Below, piece by piece: positions 38,128 through 48,992 of a DNA stretch of 64,000 nt. Source of the DNA: Circinella minor (taxonomy: Eukaryota > Mucoromycota > Mucoromycetes > Mucorales > Lichtheimiaceae); the NCBI GenBank assembly GCA_016758965.1, contig JAEPRB010000161.1, forward strand, positions 1 to 64,000, given 5' to 3'. The notes under the pieces were generated by a model that made no database searches, was not told the DNA's origin, and saw nothing but the letters and a program-made list of their open reading frames with translations. Every line of letters starts with the position of its first letter. The first letter of the stretch is position 1. The position numbers and the translations under genes were made by a program.

Positions 38128-38859
38128 ATGATCTCCTTAAAACCTAACCCATCAGAATCTAGTATGATTGACCATATCCGATCTTCTCTCAGGGCATGTT
38201 TCAAAGGAAATCGTCGATTATCTACTACTACTATCGACTCCTTAGTTAAAGGTAAACTATATAAATATCTTCTCTCCTGATTTTATTATTGTTACTTTCA
38301 TAATAATAACTCTTCCCCCCCCAAAAAAAAAAAATTATTATTATTCTTATATATTTTAAATCAATAACAACAAAATATTTTGTATAACCTTTCTATTTTA
38401 TATTTTTCTTCTCCCTGCTTCCCCCCCCTCTCCCCCCCGAGAACAGTTTTTTTTTTAAGTTTTATTACTAAACAATAAGTTTCTTATTATTATTATTATT
38501 ATTTTTCCATTATATATGTTTGATTGGTTTATTTATTATTTCATTATTTTTGATATAAAAAAATAATTATTAGCCGTTGTTTCTGTTGCTCTTGGTTTAA
38601 GGTAAAAATGAGAGTCAAATAAAATCTTAAACTAGTATGTTTGTCTAAATAACTAACTTAATTCTGTCGCCGACTTTTGTAAAAAAAAAAAAAAAATAAC
38701 TGACTTTGGTTTCAGAGTTGCTCATCTCATTGATGTTGCTCATGTCACTTCCGACCAAATAAATGAATTGATTATTTTATTACGACAGGTAGCTCCATTA
38801 CTTATATATTGTGACGTGATATTTCTATTTTTGTATTATAAAAGCAAAAGGATTTATTA

Positions 38860-38913
<54 letters not shown>

Positions 38914-40085
38914 ATGTGTGTATGTGCGTGTGGCACCAGAACATAATTATATATATATATATATATGCATATTTTTTTTGATATAAATATATCCATGTCA
39001 TGTATTCAATTTAGGATTACATTCTATATATATCAAATAATAATAATAATAAATGAAACTAACTTTATTTGGTAGGACCCACAATGCCAGCAATTGTTAG
39101 TATTACAATTTAAAGACCGTTATACTTTTTTATGTCATCGACATGAACTAGAACGACATGTGGAAGCCACGTTAAATCAACCAAATCAATGGGTTTATGT
39201 TGATATTCGAGGAAAACAAGGTCCTCCTATTCAGGTAAAATATATCGATGGATTTCTTCATTCAAGATATCATTTTTTTTTATTTCAATTTAATTCATTA
39301 AAAAAAAAAAGAAAGAAAAAATTGTATTGTTCACCTGTCTGCACCCTTTACCCCCTCTTCTCTCTCCTTGACTCCTTAAAAAGTAAAAAAAAAGCTTTTT
39401 TGTTTGTTTTTATTATTTTCTATTTTGTTCTTATTTCATGAGAGGAATTCCTTCTTTTGCTGGACCTAATTTGAATCCAATTTTTATTTTTATTTTTTTA
39501 AAAAAAAAAAAAAAAATTATATAGCGACCATGTCCTGAAATATTTTTATTTTGGTTACAAAATCGACTACAACCCTATTTATTATCATGTCAACAACAAC
39601 AAGAAGAAGAAAAAGAAAAAAACCCTTTATATTATTCCTCCGTCGTTCCAAGTTACATGGTTGTATTGACAGGATTTTTATTAGAATATCCTATTATGTA
39701 TATGACACATAATGAAACGGATCAAGTGGATCAAGAATTGGATGAATGGGAAATGATACCGAATTGTTTAGGAGATCGTTCACTTTTATTAGTACGAGTA
39801 TGGCTACACCAACCAAAAGCATTTTGGCATGACTATATGTTGCTTAGTTACAGTTGTCCATCGGAGAAATTAATAGATTTTCCGGAACAAGATCCGACAA
39901 TTAAAAAAAAAAATTCAGTTACCATGATAACACCCACAAAAGAAGTAGTGATCCGGAACTTTGAAACAAAATTTCAAACACGATTTCATCAACTTGAACA
40001 AACAAAAAAGAATGGATTTTTTATAAAAGATACTCAATTAGAAATTTCTCATGAATATGTTACATTAGATAGAGTGGCGTTATAA
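38128..40085 (+). CDS. DUF4504 / UPF0739 (C1orf74-like) protein
   Basis: Five exons join in phase: 38128-38251, 38574-38601, 38716-38788, 39076-39234 and 39525-40085, giving about 314 residues. The assignment rests on the C-terminal signature: VVLTGFLLEYPIMYMTHNET, later CLGDRSLLLVRVWLHQ, LLSYSCPSE, and ETKFQTRFHQL with the end LEISHEYVTLDRVAL. This matches the layout of human C1orf74 (FTARI..LLGQPP, LYSFSVPES, RTRF, EIVTLPAVAL) from memory of the family. Its biochemical role is unknown. The start is uncertain: in-frame ATGs at 38017 and 38164 are alternatives, and the first would add a Phe-rich low-complexity leader. Exon 2 is only 28 bases. Confidence 0.75.
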
Positions 40086-40741
40086 AACTTTTCATTTGCC
40101 CAATTTTTTGATATTCCTTATCCCCTCCCCCCCTGGGCATTCCAAAAGAATATAAAACACCCCCCCATTTAAAAACCGTTTCTTTTTGTTTTTTGTTTTT
40201 ATTATAATAATTCCTTCTAATAAATGGTAAAAATATTTAATAACGACTAAGAAGAAGAATTGACTGCATATATATATATATAAAGTGGAAAAAAAAGGGG
40301 GTTTGTAAAAATAATGGTTTTTGTATAATAAAGAAAAGGGCATGGAAAAAAAAAAGTTTAATTTTTAATATATAGAAATTTATGTGAAAGGGGAAAAAAA
40401 AAAGGTTGTATATATATGATAAATAAATCAGTTCGATTACAATTTAGAAAAAGGGAGAGTTGTTAATATATTTTGAAACCAATGTAATATAGGGAATGAT
40501 AATGCAAAATGATGATGAGGGGTGGTGATAGTTCAAAGGGTAAATAAAAAAGATCGTGTTGCCTATGCATTTGTGTTTATGCTTTTTTTTTTTTTTTTGG
40601 GTTCTTAATTTGAGAAGGGTATATAATAAAAAAAAATATGTTTGCTTGGGATGTTTAAAAAAGATAATGCAAGAAATAATGAAAATTGGATAAAGTAGGT
40701 TATCTCATCACAAAAGTCTTGAATAAAAAAAAAATTCTTAT
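40086..40741. other. 3' to 3' spacer, low complexity
   Basis: Between the DUF4504 gene and the small minus-strand zinc-knuckle ORF. Only C, A and T runs and a TA microsatellite (40270-40282) were seen. Confidence 0.5.
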
Positions 40742-40861
40742 TTATCGAGGACGATGACGTTTAGGACAGTTCCAGGCGATATGACCATCTTTACCACAGA
40801 AAGGACAAGCCGATGATTCAGTTTGATGATAATTTGTTGGAGTATTCATGTTGGAATTCAT
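40742..40861 (-). CDS. 39-residue CCHC zinc-knuckle microprotein (candidate)
   Basis: A short minus-strand frame, ATG at 40861 and TAA at 40742-40744. It encodes MNSNMNTPTNYHQTESSACP, then FCGKDGHIAWNCPKRHRPR. It contains one perfect zinc knuckle C-x2-C-x4-H-x4-C with the usual glycine and aromatic positions, followed by a basic tail. Such knuckles bind single-stranded RNA or DNA. It is far below normal ORF cut-offs. A perfect knuckle in AT-rich intergenic DNA is unlikely by chance. It could be a real microprotein, or the last exon of a gene whose upstream exons I could not find between 40862 and about 41700. Confidence 0.55.
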   Translation of the reverse strand: MNSNMNTPTNYHQTESSACPFCGKDGHIAWNCPKRHRPR

Positions 40862-43800
40862 ATATTTTATGTGTATAATAACTTGTTACGATTTGAAGAA
40901 AATAAAAAAAAAATATTTTACGCGTATATATATGAAAAGAAAAAAAGAAACCAGACAACCGTGGGAGAAAAAAAAAATAGATATATATAAAAAGGGTAAG
41001 TTTTATGTGGAGAGTGAGAATGTGGAAAAGAAAAGGTTGGTGTCAAAAAAAGAGTTTATGAAGAAGAATAAAAATAAAAAATAAAAAAACTTGATCTTAT
41101 CTTATCAAGATGTTCTCTACCAGTGAAAAAAAAGAAAAAAGGAGTTCTTTCAAACTTCAACCCTTTTATATTATAATGCACTTTTTTTTTTCCAGGTCTT
41201 TGTTACGTACAATAATAAAAAAAAAAAAAAATTGCTGATCCGGTCATCCAATCGCGCAACGTCGTTTTATTTTCATGTTTATAATTACAATTTTACACAT
41301 CCCATTTCAACCACTTTTGTTTAACCCGCGGAATGAGTGAAAACCTTATCTTTTTTTTAAATAACATCATTTCTATATACCTATTACGTTCTCTCTCTTT
41401 TTAGTATATCAATTTGACTTATTTCGGGACTCTTATCCGGTTTTCTTTAAACTTTACTTATTTTTTCTTACCCCGGAATGATATGCTTTTTTATTTTTTA
41501 CCTTATGCGGGGTACATATTTTTCGGTTTTTCCGAATGTAGAATAATTTTTGTTGTTGTTGTTGTTTAAAGAGAAGGAGGAGGGGTGATGTGAATAAGAT
41601 TTTCTTTTCACACACAAAAGGGATCAAACTCTGTTTGAGTTAACAAACAAACAATCTCTTTTTTCTTAACATCACTAAAAAAAAAATTGTTATAAAGTTT
41701 CCATGTGGTACACAGCTATTGAAAAAAAAACAGGCGTTATTATTATTAAACATGGGCGTTTCTCTCTTAAGAATTGTAAAAGTGATCAAAGAATATTAGG
41801 TAGGTTAGCTTTAATAAGGCTTATTTTCTTTTCATCAGCTTTTCACACTATCCAAAGAAGAAAATAAGGCATCATAGTAAAATGTATCAAATCAAATCAT
41901 TCCATTTTATTATATTATTATTGCTATCCAATAACTCATAAGATATTATTATTTTTCAATTTTATGGTTTGATATATGGTTACAAGATGACTTTTTTTTT
42001 TTTACTAACCGAACTTTGTGTACAAAAGATAAGATGTTAAAACACAATCTCGGTAAGTCGGTGTTCATAACGTTTTTTTTTTTTTTTTTCAATCTACTGT
42101 CATTATTTAAACTATAAAAAAAAAGCCATCATCATTTTTCTCTGAATTATATTATGCTTGTCTGTATGTGGGAGGGGAGGTACTACTTAATATAGTATAT
42201 CATAGTAATCCAAAATGTGGGGAAGAAAGTTCCCACATTATTTTATTAATGGCCATTTATTTGTTATGTGTGTTTTTTCTAATGATGTGACCCAAGAAAA
42301 AAAAAAGTTTTCATTTTACCGTGAGTAAAGGTTTTTTTTTTTTTTTTTTTTTGGTATATAGATTCTATTCTAACTAAAATAATAGTCTTCTTTATCTTTT
42401 TTTTTTTTTTTGGCATTTGAGAATATTTTTCATGAGGCTCAAATATAAAAATGACAACAAAAATTACAAGTGATTAACTAATGCATATAGTAAAACAACC
42501 CATACATTCTACGTATAATATTTATAATTACTAATTACGTCGATTTGTTATTATAAATGTAATAATAATAATTGAAGTACGTAATAATTTAACAGTAGAC
42601 TTTACAGTTTTTCCCAGTTTATTTTATTTCTACATAGAAATCTAATTAAACAAAAAAGAAAATTATTGTTTGCGTTATTATTATTCTGATAATTCAATAA
42701 CAACAAAAACCGATTGTTTCAAGTTAGTTTCAAAACTTAAAAGGTGTTCCCTCCCACTTTTTTTTTTTTTTTAGGGTTCTTCTCGACAACAAGAATCAAG
42801 TAGTAACTAAATTTTCAAATGCGAGTTTGATCGATTATCGATCAAATAATAATAATAAAAAACTATAGTTTTATTTAGTTAAATCTAAAAACTTTCCTTC
42901 TCCAGGACTGAACCACTATGTACCTTCTTCATCCACATATCGAAATCTTATTATTCTTTATACTTACACATGTAGTAAAAACACATTTCAATAATACCAT
43001 TTAATAATACGTAGTTGCTGTTATTTTTTTTGATGTTTTGAAAGTTGAAATATCAGTTAGTATGCACATATACACGATAATACATGTATATACTATCTCT
43101 TGTCAACTATTTCCCTCGTTCATTCACTTGATGTTGATTAGTATTTTTCTTGATAATTTTCCTTTTGTTTGCTCCATGTACTGTTATAATAATACAAAAG
43201 GATAACAACACTACACTAAATTATGTCTTAACGCGAACTTTCTGATAAAACATAAATGTCCTATAGACACATTGTTCTGAAAGAAATCGTGTAAGTGAAT
43301 GATTTGACGTCATAAATTTGATCATAGTGGAAAAATCGTACCTAATACTGCTTTCTAGCTTCTATTGTGTTTTTGAACATTTTTTTGAATAAGAATGGTA
43401 TTATTGTTGTTATTGTGTCGTAATATGGGACTTTTTCTTAAATATTATTATAGGGGCTAAAAAAAACTCAATATATGATTGTAACTAGTAAACTGCTTTT
43501 ATCCATTCTCCCATTTATTTAGAAATTAAGACATGGATTGTCAATGATGAAGTAAATATTGCATACTATTAGAAAAAAATGTCCATTTTTTTTTGCGCAT
43601 TCAGTTGTCGTAAATATTCAGAAAGAGAAAAATCGAGTTATTTTTTTTTTCCCTGTATGATGTATTCCAAGAGTCGTCAATTTCAACTTTAAATTATTAG
43701 AGAAGTTTGGACAACATATATTTTGTTGAATAAAGTTTTTTTTGGTAACACAACAATGCTATGAATACACTTTATTATTGGAACGGTGAAAGCGTTTAGC

Positions 43801-43920
43801 ATCATTGATATACCGCATTTGGAATCGAAAATACAAAGTAGGTCTTTTCAAGTTCGCAAGGTAGTAAAGGGTATCTAATATATTTTTAACTCAAAAGTTA
43901 CTAGATAGTCTTGAACACGG
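40862..43920. other. 3-kb intergenic region; one weak exon-like segment
   Basis: Mostly AT-rich, with many homopolymers. At 41703-41796 an ATG opens a plausible exon (MWYTAIEKKTGVIIIKHGRF, continuing SLKNCKSDQRIL) that ends at a GTAGGT donor-like site. I found no matching downstream exon, so it is not called as a gene. Nothing else with support was seen. Confidence 0.4.
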
Positions 43921-44710
43921 TTGCCACCAGGCGTAAAACACCTTTTTGGACGACGACGACGACGACGACGATCATCACCATTAAATGACTCCGGAGCAGA
44001 ACGTAGGGATTCATTGAGTTGCCCGAAGCGAATCACAGGGCGGCTAAGTATGTATTATTACGTAGAAAGAACTACATATTATAATTAATAGTAATAAAGT
44101 ACAACTAACTAATACGTTTGTCAGAGCAATTCAATTTTTTTTTACTCAAACAAGAACAACATGGTGATGTATTAAGAAAAGTGTTTGGTGATATGTTGTT
44201 AGCAAATATAATCAGTACAATCAAAAAATCGTGGAGTCAAAGTTGTTCAGAATTCACAAAGGATGAAGTAGCAAGAATTGGAACGGCTGTATCTGTAAGT
44301 AGTTTCCGGTAACATTAAAGGGCATTGTCATCGTTTATAAATTATCTGGTTCTAACTTGTAATATGTTTAGGAGTATCAAAATTCTGTGGACGATGTGAG
44401 TAGAAGGGGTGATTCACTCAAGAAAATAGTGGCAGAGTTGGCAGTGATGGTACGTACTAGATATGGATCCGATTAAAACATCGGCAGTTAATACTATAGT
44501 ACGCCGACTGTAAGTATATACTACACATGATAAAAATATATGAGGAATACGTACAAGAATGAGCATGATACATTATTATTAATAATAATTTAATATTTCA
44601 AGGATTGAAAACATTCCTCTCAGAGGTGTTAAACAAGACATTCCATGTGGAACCGGAAGTTTGGCTTGCCTCGTATGTAAGATTATGCTTATTACTCAGT
44701 GGTACAAGAA
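43921..44710 (+). pseudogene. 5' part of an unrecognised multi-exon family gene (copy A)
   Basis: Coding-like exons with canonical splice sites. An Arg-rich segment with NDSGAERRDSLSC is near 43970-44040. Then come 44125-44297 (QEQHGDVLRKVFGDMLLANI, SWSQSCSEFTKDEVARIGTA), 44374-44449 (RRGDSLKKIVAELAVM), about 44455-44512 (DMDPIKTSAVNTIVRRL) and about 44605-44690 (IENIPLRGVKQDIPC). Four-base insertions break the frame relative to copy B, and the 3' part is missing. Copy B at 46709 has the complementary 3' part, overlapping by about 240 bases. I recall similar hypothetical proteins as an expanded family in Mucorales, but no function is established. Confidence 0.55.
44450..44690 (+). repeat. Direct repeat, copy A of a 200-240-bp duplicated segment
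   Basis: The segment from GGTAC-GTAC-TAGATATGG through the exon IENIPLR matches 46709-46905 over both exons and the intron between them, roughly 85-90 percent identical by eye. Copy A carries extra CGTA, GTA and CGTA insertions. Confidence 0.8.
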
Positions 44711-44849
44711 TCGAAATACAGTGAGCCATATAATTTTTGAAATCTTTATTCAGATATCAAGACCAGCCGCAGCGGTGCTGTTACAAAATTGTTAACACCA
44801 AAAATTTTAATAATTTGTTCCTCTTCATAAAATTATTGATTCTGTTCAT

Positions 44850-46360
44850 TAATATGACAACGATGTCTAAATTCTTCAAAAACCGTAAACAAAAAACGTG
44901 ATCTCGATGAACAAATAAATAATATCAATGCACGACAAATTGCTACACGTGTCTTACAACATTTCTGAAAAAGAAATCTCATCACGAATTCTACTATCAA
45001 TCAAAAAACCGAAAAAGAAAGTTATTAAACGTAATCGTGCCCTTTTCAAAAAAAAAAAAAAAAAAAATAATTGTGGAAGATTTATTTTGTACCTGTTCCC
45101 AGATACGATGTATCATATTTTTTCGTCGTCGTTTTCGTATGCGACGTGAATTGTTCTTTGCGTATCATGCAAGAACTTGAAACAAAGTATGAATATACTT
45201 TCAAGAAAGACCTGATGCTGCTGGAAAGATTGACATACATCCATATGTCAAAGGTACTGCAGTCATGCGTATGGTGGTCCTGCTGATGCTGTCGATGAAT
45301 ATTTAAAGATTAGTGAGACAACAGCGCGAAACTCTCTAAATGAATTCTGCAAAGGGGTTATCAAGTGCTTTGGAGAAGAATATCTTCGTGTCCCCAATGA
45401 GCAAGACCTCAAGCGTCTGTTGGCCCTTGGTGAAGCACACGGGTTTCAAGGCATGCTTGGATCTTTGGATTGCATGCATTGGTAGTGGAGTAACTGTCCG
45501 ACTGGTTGGGCCGGTATGTACACTTTTTGTAGAGAAGGTACATCTACTGTCATCCTTGAAGCTGTCGCTTCACATGACTTATGGATATGCCATTCGTTTT
45601 TTGGTGTTCCTGGTTCATGTAATGACATCAACGTCTTACATAAATCCCCTTTGTTTGATGAGGTCATTAATGGCAATGCTCCATCTGTCACATATACTGT
45701 CAATAATAACCAGTATGATAAGGGATATTATTTGGCAGATGGGATCTAACCGAGCTGGGCAACATTAATCAAGACCATTAGACATCCAGTGAGCAGAATT
45801 CATAAGGTACATCTCACTTTATTAATTATAAAACCCCACAATAATTACTCTACCAGTTTTCGTTATTACCTTGATAAAAAAAATTACTTATGATAAAGAA
45901 AAAATGAAGCACTGCATACAGTAATGTTTTTTTTTTGTTAAATGAAACTCATCACGTTCTTAATCTACTAGGTATTTGCTAAACGCCAAGAATCAGCCCG
46001 CAAGGATATTGAGCGTGCTTTTGGTGTCCTTCAGCAGTGTTTTGCAATCAGCATACGTGAGCCTGGACGTCCGTGGCATGTATCCACACTTTCGAATATC
46101 ATCAAAGCATGTATCATCATGCACAATTTATGATTGTTGAGGATGAACGTGAGGGATATAGCAAGCAGATTCCGCTGGATTATGACAGTTGCTCATTTAC
46201 TGTTTTACCATCCATCCAGCATGGTGTACAAATGGATGAAATAATGCGTCATCAACGTCAAAAGTGTATCTTTGATAAAGATGCCGATAATAGACTAACG
46301 AAAAGTCTCATTGAAAACATTTGGCGACTTTATGCATATGGTGATGATGATGATAAATAA
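44850..46360 (+). pseudogene. PIF/Harbinger transposase (HARBI1-like), decayed
   Basis: Plus-strand frames read as a Harbinger DDE transposase. FRRRFRMRRELFFRIMQ near 45120 is followed by GGPADAVDEYLKISETTARN and NEFCKGVIKCFGEEYLR. The first catalytic aspartate is in GSLDCMHW (about 45455-45480), the second in GSCNDINVLHKSPLFDE (about 45630), and the glutamate in DIERAFGVLQ (about 46010) after an intron around 45808-45970. At least two in-frame stops (after MHW at 45482 and after ADGI at 45748) and frame changes near 45060 and 45200 show the copy is inactive. A second, convergent ORF at 46398 completes the usual two-gene layout. Confidence 0.85.
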
Positions 46361-46397
46361 CTACTTACCTACTATATAATATTGACAAATAAATTTA

Positions 46398-46708
46398 TTA
46401 TTGTTTTTCTTCCTCTTCCCCTTCCTCCTCTTCTTCTTTGTCTTCGCCTTCTACATTCACTGTTTCCTTTTGTTTCTTCTTCGGCGACTCCATTTCCTCC
46501 TTTAATTCGTCCAGAATTCGCATTTGCATGATCCGATCGTATTCTTGCTGTTGATCACTGAGACCATACAAATTAACCTTCATGATCTCGTGCTTCGTCA
46601 TAAGCATTTCGCTTTCTGCACTCATTAAAATGGCTTTGGCGCGATCACGGTCGATTTCTTGCTAGATTCTTATCGTTTCCAAAGCCTGCGCATCAGCAGA
46701 TTTTGGTA
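46398..46708 (-). pseudogene. Second Harbinger ORF (Myb/NAM-like partner protein), broken
   Basis: The minus-strand frame reads ALETIRI, a stop at about 46663, then QEIDRDRAKAILMSAESEML and KHEIMKVNLYGLSDQQQEYD, ending in an acidic Lys/Glu tail. Charged helical repeats followed by a NLxGLxDxQxxYD motif resemble the C-terminus of the Myb/SANT or NAM-like DNA-binding partner encoded by PIF/Harbinger elements. Its convergent orientation to the transposase fits. The frame stops where copy B of the duplicated gene begins, so the element is truncated there. Confidence 0.65.
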
Positions 46709-46905
46709 CTAGATATAGATCTGATTAAAACATCGGTAGTTAATGCCATACGCCGACTGTAAGTATATACTACGCATGATAATATATAAGGAATACAAGA
46801 ATGAGCATGATACATTATTATTAATAGTAATTTAGTATTTCAAGGATTGAAAACATCCCTCTCAGAATAATTAAACAAGAGAATCCATGTGAAACGGAAG
46901 TTTGG
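46709..46905 (+). repeat. Direct repeat, copy B
   Basis: Partner of 44450-44690, beginning GGTACTAGATATAGATCTG. It lacks the three short GTA-type insertions of copy A. Confidence 0.8.
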
Positions 46906-47634
46906 GCCATATTCAGTGACCCAATCCTTCGATCTCTTTTCAATATTTCCGACCAAAACGTTCATCTTCGTTGGTAAGTCATGCAACGATTTTACTTTCC
47001 CTGCGTTTAATAGGTATACTGTTGTGAAAACAAATAATTAAGACAAACAAAAAAGTATCATCAAGCGAAAGCAATACCAGGCCAGATAGTGCCGTCAGTT
47101 CAAGGAGCCAGATTTATTGGAGTCATGATTGGGGGTATGGAGAAGCCAAGACATATGAACCTACAAACAACAATCACACTTTGGCCAAAGATCTTGTAAG
47201 AATTGGAATGTTTAACAAAGATTTGATCAATACTGCTAACATTTGAGCAACTATTGGGTTGCAAATAAACGGTAAGTTAGATTGCAGAGTTTTTGTCGTA
47301 TAGCATGGTACCTCTAACTTGTGTTTGGTATCTAGGATTCCGCCTTACATTTTACATTGTCGAATTAAATTTCCATGGAATTTATACAATGACGGAGTTG
47401 TCGTGTATCGAAATTCCTCAATCTGTTGTACGCATCGATCAATTAACAAGCATTAGTCAGTTACTATTACTTGCAAAAGTTGCACATGTCTTCGAGATGA
47501 TTCGCAAAACATCGTTGCGTTGTACAAGTGAAGAATTTGAACAGAAAAAAACCAAGAGTATCAAGATCGAAGATTTGGAACATCTGGTAGCTAAGAAACG
47601 TGATCGCAATTCTCCATGTTCATCAAGATTCTAG
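46709..47634 (+). pseudogene. 3' part of the same unrecognised family gene (copy B), with possible PD-(D/E)XK motif
   Basis: Exons: DIDLIKTSVVNAIRRL (about 46711-46758), then 46853-46974 (IENIPLRIIKQENPC, VWAIFSDPILRSLFN, NVHLRW). About 47042-47271 follows (SESNTRPDSAVSS, HDWGYGEAKTYEPTNNNH, DLVRIGMFNKDLI). The last exon is 47336-47634 (FRLTFYIVELNFHGIYTMTE, ending SPCSSRF). An in-frame TGA follows NTAN at about 47246, so the copy is broken. The pairing of RPD with GYGEAK fits the D...ExK pattern of PD-(D/E)XK nucleases. That is inference from a motif only. The 5' half is missing and resembles copy A. Confidence 0.55.
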
Positions 47635-48080
47635 GTATTATGCGTCAATATTACTTCAAATTATCATCAATCAATCACTTATTCCTATTCCCCGTGCTTC
47701 TTTTTTTAATATTATAGTCTGACATTATCTATTCTTTTACTCTCAAACTTCATTTATTCTTCACCCACTTGATTTGCTTGCAATAAGCTTACATATTATA
47801 ACCACTGTATATTACCATATTACCAATCATTACATCTTCACAATCACTACGTATTGTTACGGATCATATAAACCAATAAAAATTCAATCCTCACTCCCTC
47901 TTTGAATTCATAGATATTATATATTTATACATATATTCATTTTTTTTATTGAAAAGACCTTTGATAAAGGTCCATAAGAAAAATGGACCAAGTAGTCCAA
48001 GGGATGTCAGTTATTAAATCTTCGATGTTTATAAGGAAAAGAAGTAACATATAATTTTTTAAAGATATAAGGAAAGCCAT
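47635..48080. other. Intergenic, no gene recognised
   Basis: AT-rich stretch between copy B and the tandem repeat, without a recognisable feature. Confidence 0.5.
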
Positions 48081-48992
48081 GAACTGCTGGAAACTGGATT
48101 AGCCTACGGAATCTTGAACCATACTTCAACCATGCAAAGCATACTACTAAACTCGAAAGCCGGAACTGACCTGGCCATCCATAAGAGAATGGGGGGTTTC
48201 AGCCGGGGCCGCCAAGTAAAGCAATTGCTTGTGAACTGCTGGAAACTGGATTAGCCTACGGAATCTTGAACCATACTTCAACCATCCAAAGCATACTACT
48301 AAACTCGAAAGCCGGGACTGACCTGGCCATCCATAAGAGAATGGGGGGTTTCAGCCGGGGCCGCCAAGTAAAGCAATTGCTTGTGAACTGCTGGAAACTG
48401 GATTAGCCTACGGAATCTTGAACCATACTTCAACCATCCAAAGCATACTACTAAACTCGAAAGCCGGGACTGACCTGGCCATCCATAAGAGAATGGGGGG
48501 TTTCAGCCGGGGCCGCCAAGTAAAGCAATTGCTTGTGAACTGCTGGAAACTGGATTAGCCTACGGAATCTTGAACCATACTTCAACCATCCAAAGCATAC
48601 TACTAAACTCGAAAGCCGGAACTGACCTGGCCATCCATAAGAGAATGGGGGGTTTCAGCCGGGGCCGCCAAGTAAAGCAATTGCTTGTGAACTGCTGGAA
48701 ACTGGATTAGCCTACGGAATCTTGAACCATACTTCAACCAAGCAAAACATACTACTAAACTCGAAAGCCGGAACTGACCTGGCCATCCATAAGAGAATGG
48801 GGGGTTTCAGCCGGGGCCGCCAAGTAAAGCGATTGCTTGTGAACTGCTGGAAACTGGATTAGCCTACGGAATCTTGAACCATACTTCAACCATGTAAAAC
48901 ATACTACTAAACTCGAAAGCCGGAACTGACCTGGCCATCCATGAGAGAATGGGGGGTTTCAGCCGGGGCCGCCAAGTAAAGCGATTGTTGGT
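48081..48992. repeat. Tandem array of six 152-bp units
   Basis: Units start at 48081, 48233, 48385, 48537, 48689 and 48841, each opening GAACTGCTGGAAACTGG and ending near AAGCAATTGCTTGT. Every unit is exactly 152 bp, with no indels. They differ only at a few sites, such as ATGCAAAGC/ATCCAAAGC/AAGCAAAAC/ATGTAAAAC and GCCGGAACTG/GCCGGGACTG. The unit is much richer in G+C (about half by eye) than its surroundings. It contains a 12-base palindrome, AAGCAATTGCTT, lost by mutation in the last two units, and a small hairpin, TCCAT-AAGAGA-ATGGG. One plus-strand frame is open across a unit, but 152 is not a multiple of three. No known RNA gene was recognised. Confidence 0.95.

Noticed and set aside
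38802..38996. Minus-strand frame with His/Thr-Tyr repeats
   Set aside because: Translation of a TA/TG microsatellite inside an intron of the DUF4504 gene.
45340..45768. Open frame of 142 codons on the plus strand
   Set aside because: It is the wrong frame of the Harbinger transposase. Catalytic motifs are read in the neighbouring frames.
48081..48992. CRISPR array or 5S rRNA cluster
   Set aside because: Units are directly contiguous 152-mers without repeat-spacer structure, the genome is eukaryotic, and the unit has no 5S-like internal control boxes.
48081..48992. Tandem protein-coding repeat
   Set aside because: One frame is open within a unit, but 152 is not a multiple of three, so the frame shifts and stops in the next unit.
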